64,000 bases of DNA. It comes from Halichondria panicea (Eukaryota; Porifera; Demospongiae; Suberitida; Halichondriidae). This document shows positions 12,164-36,402 of this stretch, piece by piece. The notes under the pieces were generated by a model. The model saw only the letters and a list, made by a program, of their open reading frames with translations, made no database searches and had not been told where the DNA came from. Made by a program: the position numbers and the translations under genes. The DNA is taken from NCBI RefSeq assembly GCF_963675165.1, contig NC_087381.1, positions 186,001 through 250,000 of the forward strand. Direction: 5' to 3'. The stretch's first letter is position 1. The number at the start of each line of letters is the position of its first letter.

Positions 12164-12502
12164 CTGTCAATTGAATGTCCTTCATAAATCAAATGTGCAT
12201 TCCGTTTGAGTCGATTTTATGCTTTAGCGGGCGAGGTTCCATCCAACCCAGTTAGCCTTGTGCTTACTACCCCTTACCAAACACACACACGCCCACACAC
12301 ACACACAGGCCCTCAACAGGACTACCTTCAGGCTCGAGAGTTCATAGCACGGATGTTTATCAACGTCAATCAGGAAAGGTCACCTGACATCTACCCACAC
12401 TTCACCTGTGCCACTGACACTGAAAATATCAAGTTTGTTTTTGATGTGGTTAAAAATCACATTCTCCAACAGCATATCGTCGAAGTGATTCCCGGGCTCT
12501 GA
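9249..12502 (+). CDS. Heterotrimeric G-protein alpha subunit with atypical C-terminus (gene 2)
   Basis: Seven exons (9249-9366, 10034-10161, 10630-10841, 11313-11441, 11599-11725, 11944-12103, 12309-12502) join in phase to 1068 nt, 355 aa. Canonical GTPase motifs are all present: [16 protein letters not shown] (catalytic Arg), [16 protein letters not shown] (catalytic Gln), NKKD and TCATDT. The start MACFKSEEE has Cys3 as a palmitoylation candidate and no Gly2. The last residues, [14 protein letters not shown], do not match any C-terminal signature I know (Gi CGLF, Gq YNLV, Gs YELL, G12 MLQ). The C-terminal helix sets receptor specificity, so coupling may be unusual. The body is closest to Gq-type subunits. 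Introns 2, 5 and 6 contain (CA)n runs that lead into the next exon's acceptor. Confidence 0.9.
9741..9998. mobile_element. Foldback/MITE-like element and dispersed repeat, copy 2
   Basis: This stretch opens GCCTCGAGGCGCAAGGG and, 150 bp on, has GCGCATGCGCAAGCCTTGCC then CTCGAGGCTT, an imperfect inverted pair. From 9803 onward it parallels 7655-7860. It lies in intron 1 of G-alpha gene 2. The GCGCATGCGC core recurs in other transposon-like pieces here. Confidence 0.5.
10391..10461. repeat. (CA)n microsatellite in G-alpha gene 2 intron 2
   Basis: An almost pure CA run after a poly-C tract, on the sense strand of the gene. Similar CA runs occur at 11855-11943 and 12118-12160 in introns 5 and 6. 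Confidence 0.95.
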
Positions 12503-13129
12503 GGCCACGCCCATATGCCACACCCCCTAGCTATATATGGACATTTGTTTTTGAGTGCTTAGTTTGTCACATGATTACTTACGTAGGCTACTGTACCAAC
12601 ACTATAATTTTATGGAGATGTCGAATTCTTAAATTCTTTAATTTTGCACTGTTTTAATGTAATTATTTCATGAGCTAATTTTTATATACATGTACTTGTT
12701 TTGCCAATTAATTTTAATTCTTAAGCTGATAATCAATATTTCGATTAATTATCGTATATAGCTGGTAATCTTCGTGGGCAAGCTGCATGACATTTTACCC
12801 GTGAAAACCCTATAGGCGTGGTTTACTGAAACAAATGCAATGCAGCTGCAGGAATTATGAAGCAAAGGAAATTTTACCCCACGAAAGTTACCCGCTATAT
12901 ATAATTATGATAAGCCGTTTGTTTATGGTATAAATAATGATGTAACTCCTCCCACTAGTACTGAGTGCATGGAGTTTGCAGTCTGACCTAACATTTAGCT
13001 ATGAATATCATTAATTCGAATATGTGACGTCATTAATTTTGTCTGCCTGGCAATAATAACGATTATGATAATGTTTGTGTATAGCAAACGACAGTGAAAT
13101 AAAAACAAAATGATAACACATACATAATC
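12503..13129. other. Convergent intergenic gap, G-alpha gene 2 / LRRC71
   Basis: The 3' ends of a + gene and a - gene face each other here. The DNA is AT-rich with no gene or clear repeat. An AATAAA at 13097-13102 could serve as a distal poly(A) signal for the + gene. Confidence 0.5.
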
Positions 13130-16975
<3,846 letters not shown>

Positions 16976-17321
16976 CCTCTGGTTCTTCACAATGTGGAGA
17001 AATGAAGACTGTTGGCTTCAGAAATCAAAATTATAATAGATCAACCTTTGTATAATTATGGAGAGGTTAAAGTTCAATCGCCATGACAACACAACTTATA
17101 GTTTGTTTCTTTCTTTGTTTCCTCTACATGGTTTTACTACGCATGCGCGAATCAGATCCCACGATATTAATGAGGTTAGCCAAATGCATTCCTTTACACA
17201 GTCTTCTGCTTAGTTTCATTGCAAATTAACCGCATTGTCATAGAGAGTCCTTTTGTTTATACTAGTCTGAGCTTTGAATGAAAACAATTAAAGCGCTAAT
17301 TCGCCACCACAGATACAGCAG
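16976..17321. promoter_or_regulatory. Divergent LRRC71/PEAK promoter region with NRF-1-like site
   Basis: The 346 bp between divergent ATGs contain ACGCATGCGCGA at 17139-17150, close to the NRF-1 palindrome. Role inferred from position and motif. Confidence 0.45.
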
Positions 17322-20300
17322 ATGGAATCAAAGTCATTCAACAACTGTTACAATAGCTGTCATACCTTCAGAGCCAATCTGTGGAGACCTCATACTTGCA
17401 GCAACTGCTACAAGTCCAAGACACTGCATTCAGTCACAGGAGAGTCCACTACTGCCAAGAGTTTTCTGAAGAAACTTGCAGGACCAACACGACCCAGTAA
17501 GAAAGAGCTTCGGCAGATATCTTCAGTGGCTACACTGGACCAAGTGAAAGTGAGCACAGGCGAGTGGGAGGAGATGCCTGAGCGATCACACAGGATCAGT
17601 CCCATGGTGGGGGTGGTTAAGCCCTACGCTGTCGTGGATATTGATGAAGACAGTGATGGTGAGAAAATATAAGTAGCTATGATACTGTGATTATGGTTAC
17701 AGTAGTATGATGCATAATGCACAGTTGATGATATAGTTCATGGGGTATAGTTATAGGCTCCGTGTATGCTCTCAAGTACTAACATCTCTAGCCATAGATT
17801 ATCTAGCTAGCTAGCTATTACAAGTTTAAGTTGTTCAGATTAACGTATACATTGTCTTGCTGCATCAAGAAGGCCTCACTTTCATTGCAGCAGGATAGTA
17901 TGATTGAAACATTTGATTATACTAGTATAGCAGCAAAAGCAGTAGCTTGGACGTAGATATAATATAATTACAGCTATAGCCAGGTCTGTTGATAGATATA
18001 GTTATTGTTGCGTACACATGCAGCCTTCGTTGTTACACAATATACTAATAGTAGACATATAATATTATCTGTTCTTTAGAAACCAGTTTGGATGGTGTGG
18101 TACTGAAGCATCACTACACAGAGTCGGGTAACCACCAGTTACAGAACACAAAGAGCAGCACTCTGTCTGTTGTGAGAACAAGACATGACAAAAATGGCAG
18201 CAACCTGAGCTTGGACAAAGTCGGCATAAACGGTTAGTCTAGTGTAATTGTTTATCATTTAGAAACGGCTTCTGTTTATTCTACAGGAGAAGCCAAACTT
18301 TTGGAGACGGTACCAAAGCCGCTGGGAATGTTAGGAAAAATGTTGATCACCGAGTATAATCGCTCTCTTAGTTCGACCACAATCGACAAACAACTCGAGA
18401 TTGCTAATAGCAGTGAAGATGCTAAGCAGCGCTATAAGAGAGGGAAAAGTGTTGAACCACTTGAAACACGTCGTACACAAAGTATCTCTGTGAAACGAAG
18501 CGCCAGTTTGAGACAAGATGTTCCAAAGAGCTCCAAACTACTCAGCCTTCTTAGTCGAAGAAAAGCTTCTCCGTCTGCACATGTCAAACCATTAGAGTCT
18601 GGCTTACAGCATACCAACAAAGCGCATCCTACTATACTACCCAAAGTTGCAGTATTTACAGCTCAGCCAAAAGTAACTTCACCTCATCCTGTTCGAAGAA
18701 ACAAAGCGACCGTTCATCTTTATTCTCACTCTCTACTGGCCACTAGGAAACACAAGAAAGAAGTGGCAGTTCCGGCTCGTCCAAGAAATCTCAGTGTATC
18801 CATGAAAGTACGTGACGAGAAAGATGAACCTTCAACAACTTCCATTGATAAAGTGCTAAAGAAACGCAAACGCACACCACCAGCGAAACCTCCGAGAACA
18901 CTCAGCACTTTCTTCACATCGTCCGATCAGGAGCATTTATTTCAGCAGCTGCTCGAGTGTGGGAATGCGTGCGACGAGCAAGTCAAGCGTAAAATGAACA
19001 GTGAGCTACAGACTATGGAGAAACCTGCCAGAATACGACCACCAAGACGTCTGCGTCCAGATGGTTATGACCATGTGGTACGGTTCCCCCAGGGCGATTC
19101 TGGCACACAGATGCATGTAGTGTCACGCCTACCTTTAGGGCACACTGGTGACTATGCCGAGGTGTTGTCAAGTAGTGGTTCCGCTAACGAGTTTGGTGGT
19201 TTGTCCAATTCAGTTGAGTCCAATTACGCCTCCCTACAGCGCTCTCCGCCCACTCCACCCCCACGGGAACCACACTTCACACTACCAGTCGTCAGTCCAC
19301 CCTCACACCCTCTCACACAGTCACAAACGGACCCTACGACTACACCCACTTCAACGAGCACTACATCGTCACAAGACAACGAGGATATATACTCGGTACC
19401 ACCACTGGAATTGGAATCGGACTACGCCGTTCCATGCGCCTCACCCACTGACCAGTACTACTCCTCTCTTCCTTGTGTGTCTCCATACAATGCACAAGTC
19501 GATGCAGAGAATCACTACTCTCTAGCGTATGCCTCACCTGTTGAAGCCACACCGCACAATGGTGAGCTAGATACACTCATGACCACGACCTTGGCCTGCG
19601 TTGTGGAGAAAGAATGCAAGACGCTGATTTGCAGAGAGGATATACGAGAGGCTATAAAGTGGGAGGAGATGGAAGTGATGTCAGAGGGCGAGATCTTGTT
19701 CAATGGGTACACTTTCTCAATCAAAGTAAGTGCATTTTTTCGCATGCACACTTATATACATGGAAACTGAAAGGGTTGTACATAGCGTAATTATACCAAG
19801 GTCTTCCCTACGATAATTATGTCCGTGCATGTGCTGTACACAGTATACACTACTATAATGTAGCCATATACTGTACAATGGTTAACTCCTAGACTCTATT
19901 TAATGGTTACTACTACAAGTGTATCTATTTCGAAAGAGTCCTTACAATATAATTACTGTTGTGACTGTCCGAAGTTTGATTCAATTAGTTCTTTGCATGG
20001 TGTGGGATTGTGGTGATAATGGGTAATGCCTGAGGGGACAAGCATGTGGTTTGGACGAGGACCACTCCCATGCATTACTGTGGTAACAGGGTGCTCTTTA
20101 CAGATGAAGATAGATAATAATATAGCTATGTCTTGTGGTGTGCATATGGTTCCTACCCTCACAGTAAGGGAAGTGTGTTCATGCAGAGATACAGCTAGCT
20201 GCTATTGCTATGTCTTAGGTTTAACTCAATAATAGCTACTGTGGGTAAAACACAATGTACAAATATTGATTCAGATCGTGTAAATAGTTTAGTTGATTGG

Positions 20301-21035
20301 GACATGACACACACTGCCAAATTCTGTATGGTATTAACAACAGATGCCTGCCAAGTCATATTAGTGCAGCCATATGTCACTCTATGGGAACTACACACGT
20401 ATACATGAACTGTGTGTGGCGTGGGGGCATCTTAAGGCTGCATGATCAGTCTTCAAAAGTGGTCAGATGACAGATGTCAGATGTAGTACATCCTTCCCCT
20501 GTCCCCCCCTCATTTCTCATAAGGGAAACAGATAATTTGGCACTGACAAGTACTTCTTTAAGAGGTTGAATAATAGGGAGGGAACTTTAACAATTTCTAG
20601 TTGCCAGTGTAGTTAGATAGTCAAAGCTTTGCTCGTAAGCTTTAGACTTATACCTAATAAGGTATGCAGTAGGTTTTGGTCTATACAGTGCATACACTGT
20701 AACACATGCAGACATAACACAGTATAGCTGTACACAAGGTAGCTAGCCACTACAGTAGCTGTGTGATGTGTAATAATTATAAATTGTGGTATTTTGGTGA
20801 CGTTGGTACTGGTTTGATGGGTGGGTCTGCATCTGTACTATACAAAGATGTAAACACAGCATTGAGGGGGCAGGCACAGCATTGAGGGGGCAGGCACAGC
20901 ATTGAGGGGGAAGACACAGTATTGAGGGGGCAGGTTGTGAGACTGTGGCTTGCAAATGTATTCATGCAGGAAACCACAACACCCACTCAATTCACTCTAA
21001 TTCAATAGGGCTGCTCGGCTCGAATATGTTTAATT

Positions 21036-21126
<91 letters not shown>

Positions 21127-22091
21127 CCATGGAAACTCTCGGTACAGAAGTGAAACAAACCATCGAAATTTCAAAACTTCTTAAGCCTCATCTCAATCTT
21201 TCTCTCGTCTGCTCTGTACTCCCTCCTCCCCCCATACCCCTCACACATCTCACACCCTCCCCACACTATCTTATCACAGATCACACAGGCACAGGCACAG
21301 AGTCCGCCCACTTTCTCCTATCACGTCGTCACAGCCTCACACCCGACGCCTACGCAGATCACATCCTCCACACCCTCACACAACTCTTTTCCGCTCTCAA
21401 GTACCTCTACGAGAATGGGGTGTGTCACCGAGATGTGGGGGTGGAGTCCATATATGGGCGCTATGTGGGGGGTAACTGTCTTGTTAAATTAGGAGAGTTT
21501 AAATACGCATTACATCGCTCAGGACCAGTAGATGCTACGACTTTCGTATACGGCTACCACGAGCTGGAGTGGTTGGGGGGGGTTGATAGTCGGCTACCCC
21601 CTGAGGTGATGGATACTCCTGACAACGTACAAACTGTTGATTATGGTCACACGGACGTGTTCTCAGTCGGCTGCATGATATACGAACTCTGCAGCTCCAG
21701 CAATCCGTTTGAAACGAACTCTGATCTAATTTTCCAACAATACACTGATAAAGATCTGCCGGAACTTGAATTAGATGCAAAATTAACGCCATATTTGCAG
21801 AAACTGGCCCAACTATTATTGAAAAAGGACACGAATGAACGCATTTCCCCATCGACTGGTCTACTTATATGTCAGGCATTAAAGTGGCTTCCCCGGGAAT
21901 GGTTGTCAAGGATACCATCCGAGAGTGAAGTAAGGGAACGCCTCTCGCTACTAAGGGGGCGGGTGGTGTGTGAGGCAGCAAAGAACGAGGAGAAGATCAT
22001 GCCGCTGGATGTGGTGCTGGAGGGACAGTTCTTGTCAGAGTGCAGCACAACCGAACTCATTAAAGCTATATCAATGTTTGCAGTACAATAG
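17322..22091 (+). CDS. PEAK1/PRAG1-family pseudokinase scaffold
   Basis: Four exons (17322-17658, 18080-18232, 18287-19725, 21126-22091) join in phase to 2895 nt, 964 aa. Residues 13-36 (Cys13, Trp21, Pro23, Cys26, Cys29, His36) match the Cys-Trp-Pro-Cys-x-x-Cys motif that opens PEAK1 and PRAG1, followed later by KPYAVVDID. The middle is basic and Ser/Pro-rich with PPAKPP near residue 360 and tyrosine motifs YSVPP, YAVP and YASP near 530-590, typical docking sites for SH2/SH3 adaptors. The C-terminal kinase fold keeps the beta-3 Lys (residue 643) and HRD (744-746), but the loop is HRDVGVES and DFG is replaced by GEF (766-768), so it is probably inactive. The final helical part (WLPREW to the end) matches the PEAK dimerisation region. 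In vertebrates these scaffolds organise Crk/Grb2/Src signalling; the role here is by homology. Confidence 0.85.
20854..20935. repeat. 20-bp tandem repeat, four copies
   Basis: Unit ACAGCATTGAGGGGGCAGGC in intron 3 of the PEAK-like gene. Confidence 0.85.
21037..21123. repeat. (CA)n tract abutting PEAK-like exon 4
   Basis: 87 bp of pure CA, then AG at the exon 4 acceptor. There is no polypyrimidine tract between repeat and splice site. Confidence 0.95.
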
Positions 22092-22162
22092 TTATCTCAT
22101 TATGTACGAGTTCTATTTCGTGTAATCTTGAATACTAAATTCCAAATAATTATACAATCATC

Positions 22163-22168
22163 AATAAA
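22163..22168 (+). terminator. Poly(A) signal AATAAA of the PEAK-like gene
   Basis: AATAAA lies 72 bp after the stop codon on the coding strand. Confidence 0.5.
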
Positions 22169-22265
22169 ACGTGATAAAACTTCGATAAAACCACACTACA
22201 TTATTGTTCAAAATAATTATATACAATAATATTCAGCCAATGAGTTTCTAAAATTAATACCAGAG

Positions 22266-30920
<8,655 letters not shown>

Positions 30921-31102
30921 AGTTCTCTAGCTCTAGGGCTGGCTGGGTGTGGTAACGCCTCCTCTTCTTTGTTATTGTTGTACAGTAGGGGAAATCCCAT
31001 AGTGTAGGGAAATCCCCAATGCTTGGTGTGCATTAATAGAAACAGTTATTCCTCTTTTCAGATTCTGATTATAAGCTGATCAAGAACTCCTATAGAAGCA
31101 AT
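30921..31102. promoter_or_regulatory. Divergent DPP8/9 and prefoldin 1 promoter, left copy
   Basis: 182 bp separate the DPP ATG from the ATG of the broken prefoldin copy. The same divergent gap exists at 43881-44072. Near-identity of the two copies suggests both retain promoter function, each now serving only one intact gene. Confidence 0.5.
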
Positions 31103-31647
31103 ATGGCCACTCCAGATCCAGAACTGACCAAAGTGAGTGACAGTCTCTATTAGCCTTCTATCCATAGCAGCAAGATCTAGTCAGTACACACACACATTGT
31201 CTCTGTGCGTGCACAGGTTTATGCTCCAGCCTGTCAAGAAGGTTCGTGCTGACCTGAAGAAAGGTCGCAGTGACAAGGAGGACAAGATCAGAGCCATTCA
31301 GAACCAGGCACACAACATGTCCTACCTAGCTCAATAATTAGTATCCAAAACCTACATATACGAACATATAATTATATAGTATACCATCATACACGCGTAC
31401 ACTGCATGAGTATCAATTATTGATAGCCACATACATTGCATGATGCTGTCACATTGTGTCTTAGCTCGATATATCAATATTTACACTGTTCAGAATCAGG
31501 TACGTATATGCATGTTTTATATAGCTCGATAGTTATATACGTATCAATACTTTACGCCCCTCTCTCCGTGTGCAGGTGTCATATTGGGAGAAGGAGGTAC
31601 GTAGTGGAGAAGAGAGTCTCAGAGACCTCGTTAGTCAGAAACGATAA
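31103..31647 (+). pseudogene. Prefoldin subunit 1 pseudogene (lacks exon 2)
   Basis: Exon 1 (31103-31132), exon 3 (31217-31307) and exon 4 (31576-31647) are nearly identical to the intact gene at 44.07-45.04 kb. The central exon 2 (167 nt, most of the first coiled coil) is missing, apparently deleted between short (CA)n runs. Joining exon 1 to exon 3 breaks the frame, and the exon 3 donor has changed from GTACAC to GCACAC. It is therefore non-functional as prefoldin. Confidence 0.9.
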
Positions 31648-31865
31648 TCTGTATACACGTAGTTACCCCTGGCAACTGTTTATTTATTTATCAATAATTA
31701 TTATTATGCAACAATTAATTTTGTGCACTTGTTATTAATGGTCATAATTTATCATGTATAATAAATATATAATTATACGAATGATAATTATACAGAAAAT
31801 AATTATGACTGACAATTATTCCAACTGTTCATAATTATAGGAATTATGAAATTACGTATACTGTT

Positions 31866-32560
31866 CTATTGCAACGAGTACTTGCACTCTACACCCTCGG
31901 GCATGTGCAGTATGATAGTCTTCGTGCCTGACCACTCCATCCGGATGTAGTTACTATGGTTACTGGGGGAGGAGCTTGATATGGCCGGCCAACTGCACAC
32001 AACCTTTGGTGCTTGGTTCATACCAACCAGTGAGGTTGTGATCTGTAGGAGGAAGGTTATGCAATACAGTAACCATGACAATGCGTGGGAGGGAGGGAGG
32101 TTACTAGTGTAAGCATGGACAGTACTTGTAACTGCAGTGGGTCAAAGAGCTACAGAATTGTAACTAAGATTGGCCAGGGAAAGCACTATTATTATATATA
32201 TATAATTATAAAGAATTACATAACAAAAGTCCCTGCAATGCAATGTTCACAACTGGCCAGGAAAAGCAATAAAAAGGGATCTCACAATTTACGGCCTTTA
32301 AGAGATGCTACATTAGATGCTGGTTTCTTTCCAGCACTAACCACACACACGCACACGCCCACACACACACGTACCAGAGAGCAATTAGTTAGCGTAGGAG
32401 TAGTTTCCCATCATCAGAGAACACGAGAGTAGTGACTGGATGTTTGTGAGACTGTACTATCTGAGTGCGTCCTTGCTTGAGATCATAGAACACCACCTGA
32501 CCCGCTCTACCCCCCACAGCTAGCCTCCGAGACTTGGGGGAGTAACTGATGTTGGGGATC
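31866..32560 (-). pseudogene. WDR7 3'-end pseudogene, first copy
   Basis: 31866-32042 matches WDR7 exon 27 with an open frame (ends KYSLQ then stop). 32375-32560 matches exon 26 but has lost about 19 bp and carries in-frame stops where the intact gene reads YADSLLSVWQ. No exons 1-25 lie nearby. It is part of the segmental duplication. Confidence 0.88.
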
Positions 32561-32778
32561 CTGCTTGTATAGGAGGAGGGAGGTACTAGCCGTATATAGG
32601 ATGGTCTGCAAGAACAGATAATAAGATATTAATTTTAGACTTTTGTTGACAACAGATACGACATCTAGCACACCACAACCATATGCAATAACATAACTAT
32701 GAGACCCCCTGCAGAGATAATTAGGTTAGTGTATAAATAGTGTACTTTCATGAATCATCAAAGAGCTATATATACGTA

Positions 32779-33345
32779 TGGAATATCAATGTATAGTGGT
32801 GGTCTATTCTTTACTGTGTGGAATCTACGCACATAAGCCAAAGCATGTACCCCCAGAGTGTGAATTTGTGTTCTAATAATTATTTGTGGTCTGCTAAGAA
32901 TCGTGATGTCATACAAGTACTGGTGTATAAGGTATTTACGATCAAATCATTAGCACTGGCAAAGCTTGATAATTATGTTGGATACTCACAAAACATTGTA
33001 GTAATATGATAATATTTAGAGATACATTAATTTTGTCTGCAAAAGAACACATTACAGTTTAGTATTTGAGGTAAAAGATAAGATGCCATGGTCAGATACC
33101 GAAAGCACCACAACCACTGAAACCTTGTAACGTGTGGGAATAGGTTACTGTATAAATTGTGTACTTTAGTAGAGCATCAACTTTGAACTGAGCTACACAT
33201 GTACAGCACAAAGATGGGCTCGAATGTGAAGATTATCGGTATCTCAGTGGCAGCGTTTGTGCTACTGACAATCTCAATGTATGGAGGTCTATCCTTTGCT
33301 GTGTGGAATCTACATAGCCAATTACCTAAAAGCCACCATACACCA
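32779..33345 (+). pseudogene. Two truncated collagen-like gene 5' ends
   Basis: 32779-32880 retains GGTCTATTCTTTACTGTGTGG and following bases of the anchor region. 33151 carries TATAAATT and 33214-33345 encodes MGSNVKIIGISVAAFVLL and the rest of the anchor up to FAVWNLHSQ-like sequence, where the frame leaves the family and meets the 45-bp minisatellite. The upstream flank 32987-33213 is almost identical to that of C5. Confidence 0.8.
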
Positions 33346-33372
33346 GGCAACTTTCAGGCAATTCATTGCCTA

Positions 33373-34004
33373 CAATAGCCTTGTGTATGGATGGTGGCCT
33401 GCATCACTGTACACGCACAATAGCCTTGTGCATGGATGGTGGCCTGCATCACTGTACACGCACAATAGCCTTGTGCATGGATGGTGGCCTGCATCACTGT
33501 ACACGCACAATAGCCTTGTGCATGGATGGTGGCCTGCATCACTGTACACGCACAATAGCCTTGTGTATGGATGGTGGCCTGCATCACTGTACACGCACAA
33601 TAGCCTTGTGCATGGATGGTGGCCTGCATCACTGTACACGTACAATAGCCTTGTGCATGGATGGTGGCCTGCATCACTGTACACGCACAATAGCCTTGTG
33701 TATGGATGGTGGCCTGCATCACTGTACACGCACAATAGCCTTGTGCATGGATGGTGGCCTGCATCACTGTACACGCACAATAGCCTTGTGCATGGATGGT
33801 GGCCTGCATCACTGTACACGCACAATAGCCTTGTGTATGGATGGTGGCCTGCATCACTGTACACGCACAATAGCCTTGTGCATGGATGGTGGCCTGCATC
33901 ACTGTACACGCACAATAGCCTTGTGCATGGATGGTGGCCTGCATCACTGTACACGCACAATAGCCTTGTGTATGGATGGTGGCCTGCATCACTGTACACG
34001 CACA
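33373..34004. repeat. 45-bp minisatellite, 14 copies
   Basis: Unit CAATAGCCTTGTGCATGGAT plus GGTGGCCTGCATCACTGTAC and ACGCA. A C/T change (GTGCATGG or GTGTATGG) marks about every third copy. Because 45 is divisible by 3, several frames stay open for more than 600 bp; these are not genes. It replaces the rest of a collagen-like gene. Confidence 0.97.
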
Positions 34005-34172
34005 ATCTTACTACACTTGATCCCATTTTAAAGAGCTCTCCTTTCAGATTATCAGAAATCCATAACTTTATTATTGCAATAAGGAAGCACATACGGAAGG
34101 TATAATAATACAATGACAAATGTTTTAAGTATCCAATTTCCAGCTGGACACCACTTGAGTATACGTACGAAC

Positions 34173-34868
<696 letters not shown>

Positions 34869-34914
34869 TCACCATTTAAATTATGTAGAGCATCAACTTT
34901 GAACTAAGCTACAC

Positions 34915-36402
34915 ATGTACAGCATAAAGATGGGCTCGAATGTGAAATTCTGTATCTCTCAAATAGCCTTTGTGCTACTGACAATTTCAATGTTTGGAGG
35001 TCTATCCTTTGCTGTGTGGAATCTGAAATCTGAGAATGCAAACCTACAGAACCAAATCTCTGAATTGCGAGGCTTTGTCGGAGCTAATCCAAACCCCCAC
35101 TCGAGTGATGAAGCCACGGTGATGGACACACTAAAGCGACTAACTCGACAATCCAGCTCCTCTCAAAGTGCTACTGATCTACTTGCTGATGCTCTGGCAG
35201 AACTAATTGAAAAGAAACTCTACACTATAATGGACTGTGCTAGAGATGACGCTGATAATTTAACCGACTGTTCGCTCAAGCCAGGCCCAAAGGGGGACAA
35301 GGGATGCCTGGGTGATCAAGGTAAAGAAGGCCCTCAGGGAATGAACGGAGAACCTGGGGTCAAAGGACACAACGGTTACCCTGGTCATAAAGGGGAGGTG
35401 GGTCCAAAGGGTCCTATCGGCGATCTCGGCCCAATGGGGCACCGAGGGGTTAAAGGAGATATGGGCGAGATCGGTCAACGAGGCGAGGCCGGGGTTAAAG
35501 GTGACGAAGGTATGAAAGGAGAATATGGTTTCCCTGGACACAAAGGCGAGAGTGGCGGGCCGGGTGCCAAGGGAGTTAAAGGAGATCGAGGCTTTGGAGG
35601 CAATAATGGACAAAAGGGAGAGAAAGGAATGACGGGAGTGCAAGGTCCACCGGGACCTATTCCCACCACACAACCACCAACTACTGAAGCCATGACTACA
35701 CAACCACCAACTGTTCCCTCTGAGAGGTGTGGTGGTCCTGGATGGAGGAAGGTGGCATTCATTGATATGACTAATACTAGCCAAAACTGCCCTCAAGGAC
35801 TAACACTGACTGGCTACTCAAAACGATCATGTGGTCGAACACATGCAACTTCATGGAATTGTTCATCAGTCACCTTTCCTGTTGGTGGTGGTCAATACAG
35901 TCGAGTGTGTGGGAGAGCTAAGGCTTATCAATATGGTGTCCTGGCGTCATTTTATGGGTATCACAATTCACGTGGTATCAATGCAGTGTACGTTGCTGGA
36001 CTAAGCTTCACTCATGGAACACCCAGGACACACATTTGGACATTTGCAGCTGGTTACTATCAAGGAATCAGTGGTGATAGTAGCTTTAGAAACTATCGCT
36101 GTCCTTGTAACCCAGGCAACAGCATCGGCTCTCCTCCTTTTGTTGGTAATGACTATTTCTGTGAGAGTGGCGTAAGCTCTCGTTCTGCAGTTACTCCTTA
36201 CATGCTTCACCCTGATGATCCACTCTGGGATGGTCAGGGCTGTATCCATGGCAACACATGCTGTCAGTTGAACAACCCACCGTGGTTTAATAAAACACTA
36301 CCAACCCCCACAACTGATGATATTGAAATGAGACTATGTATGAGTAGTAGTGCTAGATCTGCTAACATAGCTCTTGAACAAATGGAACTATACGTCTACT
36401 GA
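34915..36402 (+). CDS. Transmembrane collagen-like protein with variable C-terminal domain, C2
   Basis: An intronless frame of 495 codons. I prefer the second Met (34930, MGSNVKF), since it aligns with the MDSN starts of C1 and C3. Order: very short N-tail; hydrophobic anchor (IAFVLLTISMFGGLSFAVW); short coiled coil (ENANLQNQISELRG); KRLTRQ, a minimal furin-type R-x-x-R site; a conserved LAELIEKKLYTIMDCARDD block; a rod of roughly 40 Gly-X-Y triplets with many GxKGE/GDKG units; one TTQPPTT linker unit; then a Cys-rich domain from CGGPGWRKVAF to the stop. Layout parallels type II transmembrane collagens, so a shed or membrane-anchored extracellular trimer is likely (inference). Variable islands: THATSWNC, YGVLASFYGYHN, YQGISGDSSFRNYRC, VTPYMLHP, SSSARSA. 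It lies within the DPP pseudogene's intron 4, antisense. Confidence 0.85.
   Translation: MYSIKMGSNVKFCISQIAFVLLTISMFGGLSFAVWNLKSENANLQNQISELRGFVGANPNPHSSDEATVMDTLKRLTRQSSSSQSATDLLADALAELIEKKLYTIMDCARDDADNLTDCSLKPGPKGDKGCLGDQGKEGPQGMNGEPGVKGHNGYPGHKGEVGPKGPIGDLGPMGHRGVKGDMGEIGQRGEAGVKGDEGMKGEYGFPGHKGESGGPGAKGVKGDRGFGGNNGQKGEKGMTGVQGPPGPIPTTQPPTTEAMTTQPPTVPSERCGGPGWRKVAFIDMTNTSQNCPQGLTLTGYSKRSCGRTHATSWNCSSVTFPVGGGQYSRVCGRAKAYQYGVLASFYGYHNSRGINAVYVAGLSFTHGTPRTHIWTFAAGYYQGISGDSSFRNYRCPCNPGNSIGSPPFVGNDYFCESGVSSRSAVTPYMLHPDDPLWDGQGCIHGNTCCQLNNPPWFNKTLPTPTTDDIEMRLCMSSSARSANIALEQMELYVY

Noticed and set aside
17278-17469. Alternative upstream start MKTIKALIRHH for the PEAK-like gene
   Set aside because: It is in a different frame from the conserved Cys-Trp-Pro-Cys-x-x-Cys motif; ATG 17322 is in the right frame.
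31103-31335. A second functional prefoldin 1 gene
   Set aside because: Exon 2 is absent, the exon 1 to exon 3 join is out of frame, and the exon 3 donor is mutated.
33373-34004. CRISPR-like regular repeats
   Set aside because: The units are directly tandem with no spacers, and the context is an animal genome.
33281-34119. Frames of 200-270 codons with repeats such as LVHGWWPASLYTHNS
   Set aside because: A 45-bp minisatellite divisible by three keeps all frames open; there is no start context, family or codon constraint.
35260-35796. Long minus-strand frames across the collagen-like genes
   Set aside because: They are shadows of the Gly-X-Y codon pattern on the opposite strand and occur identically in every paralogue.
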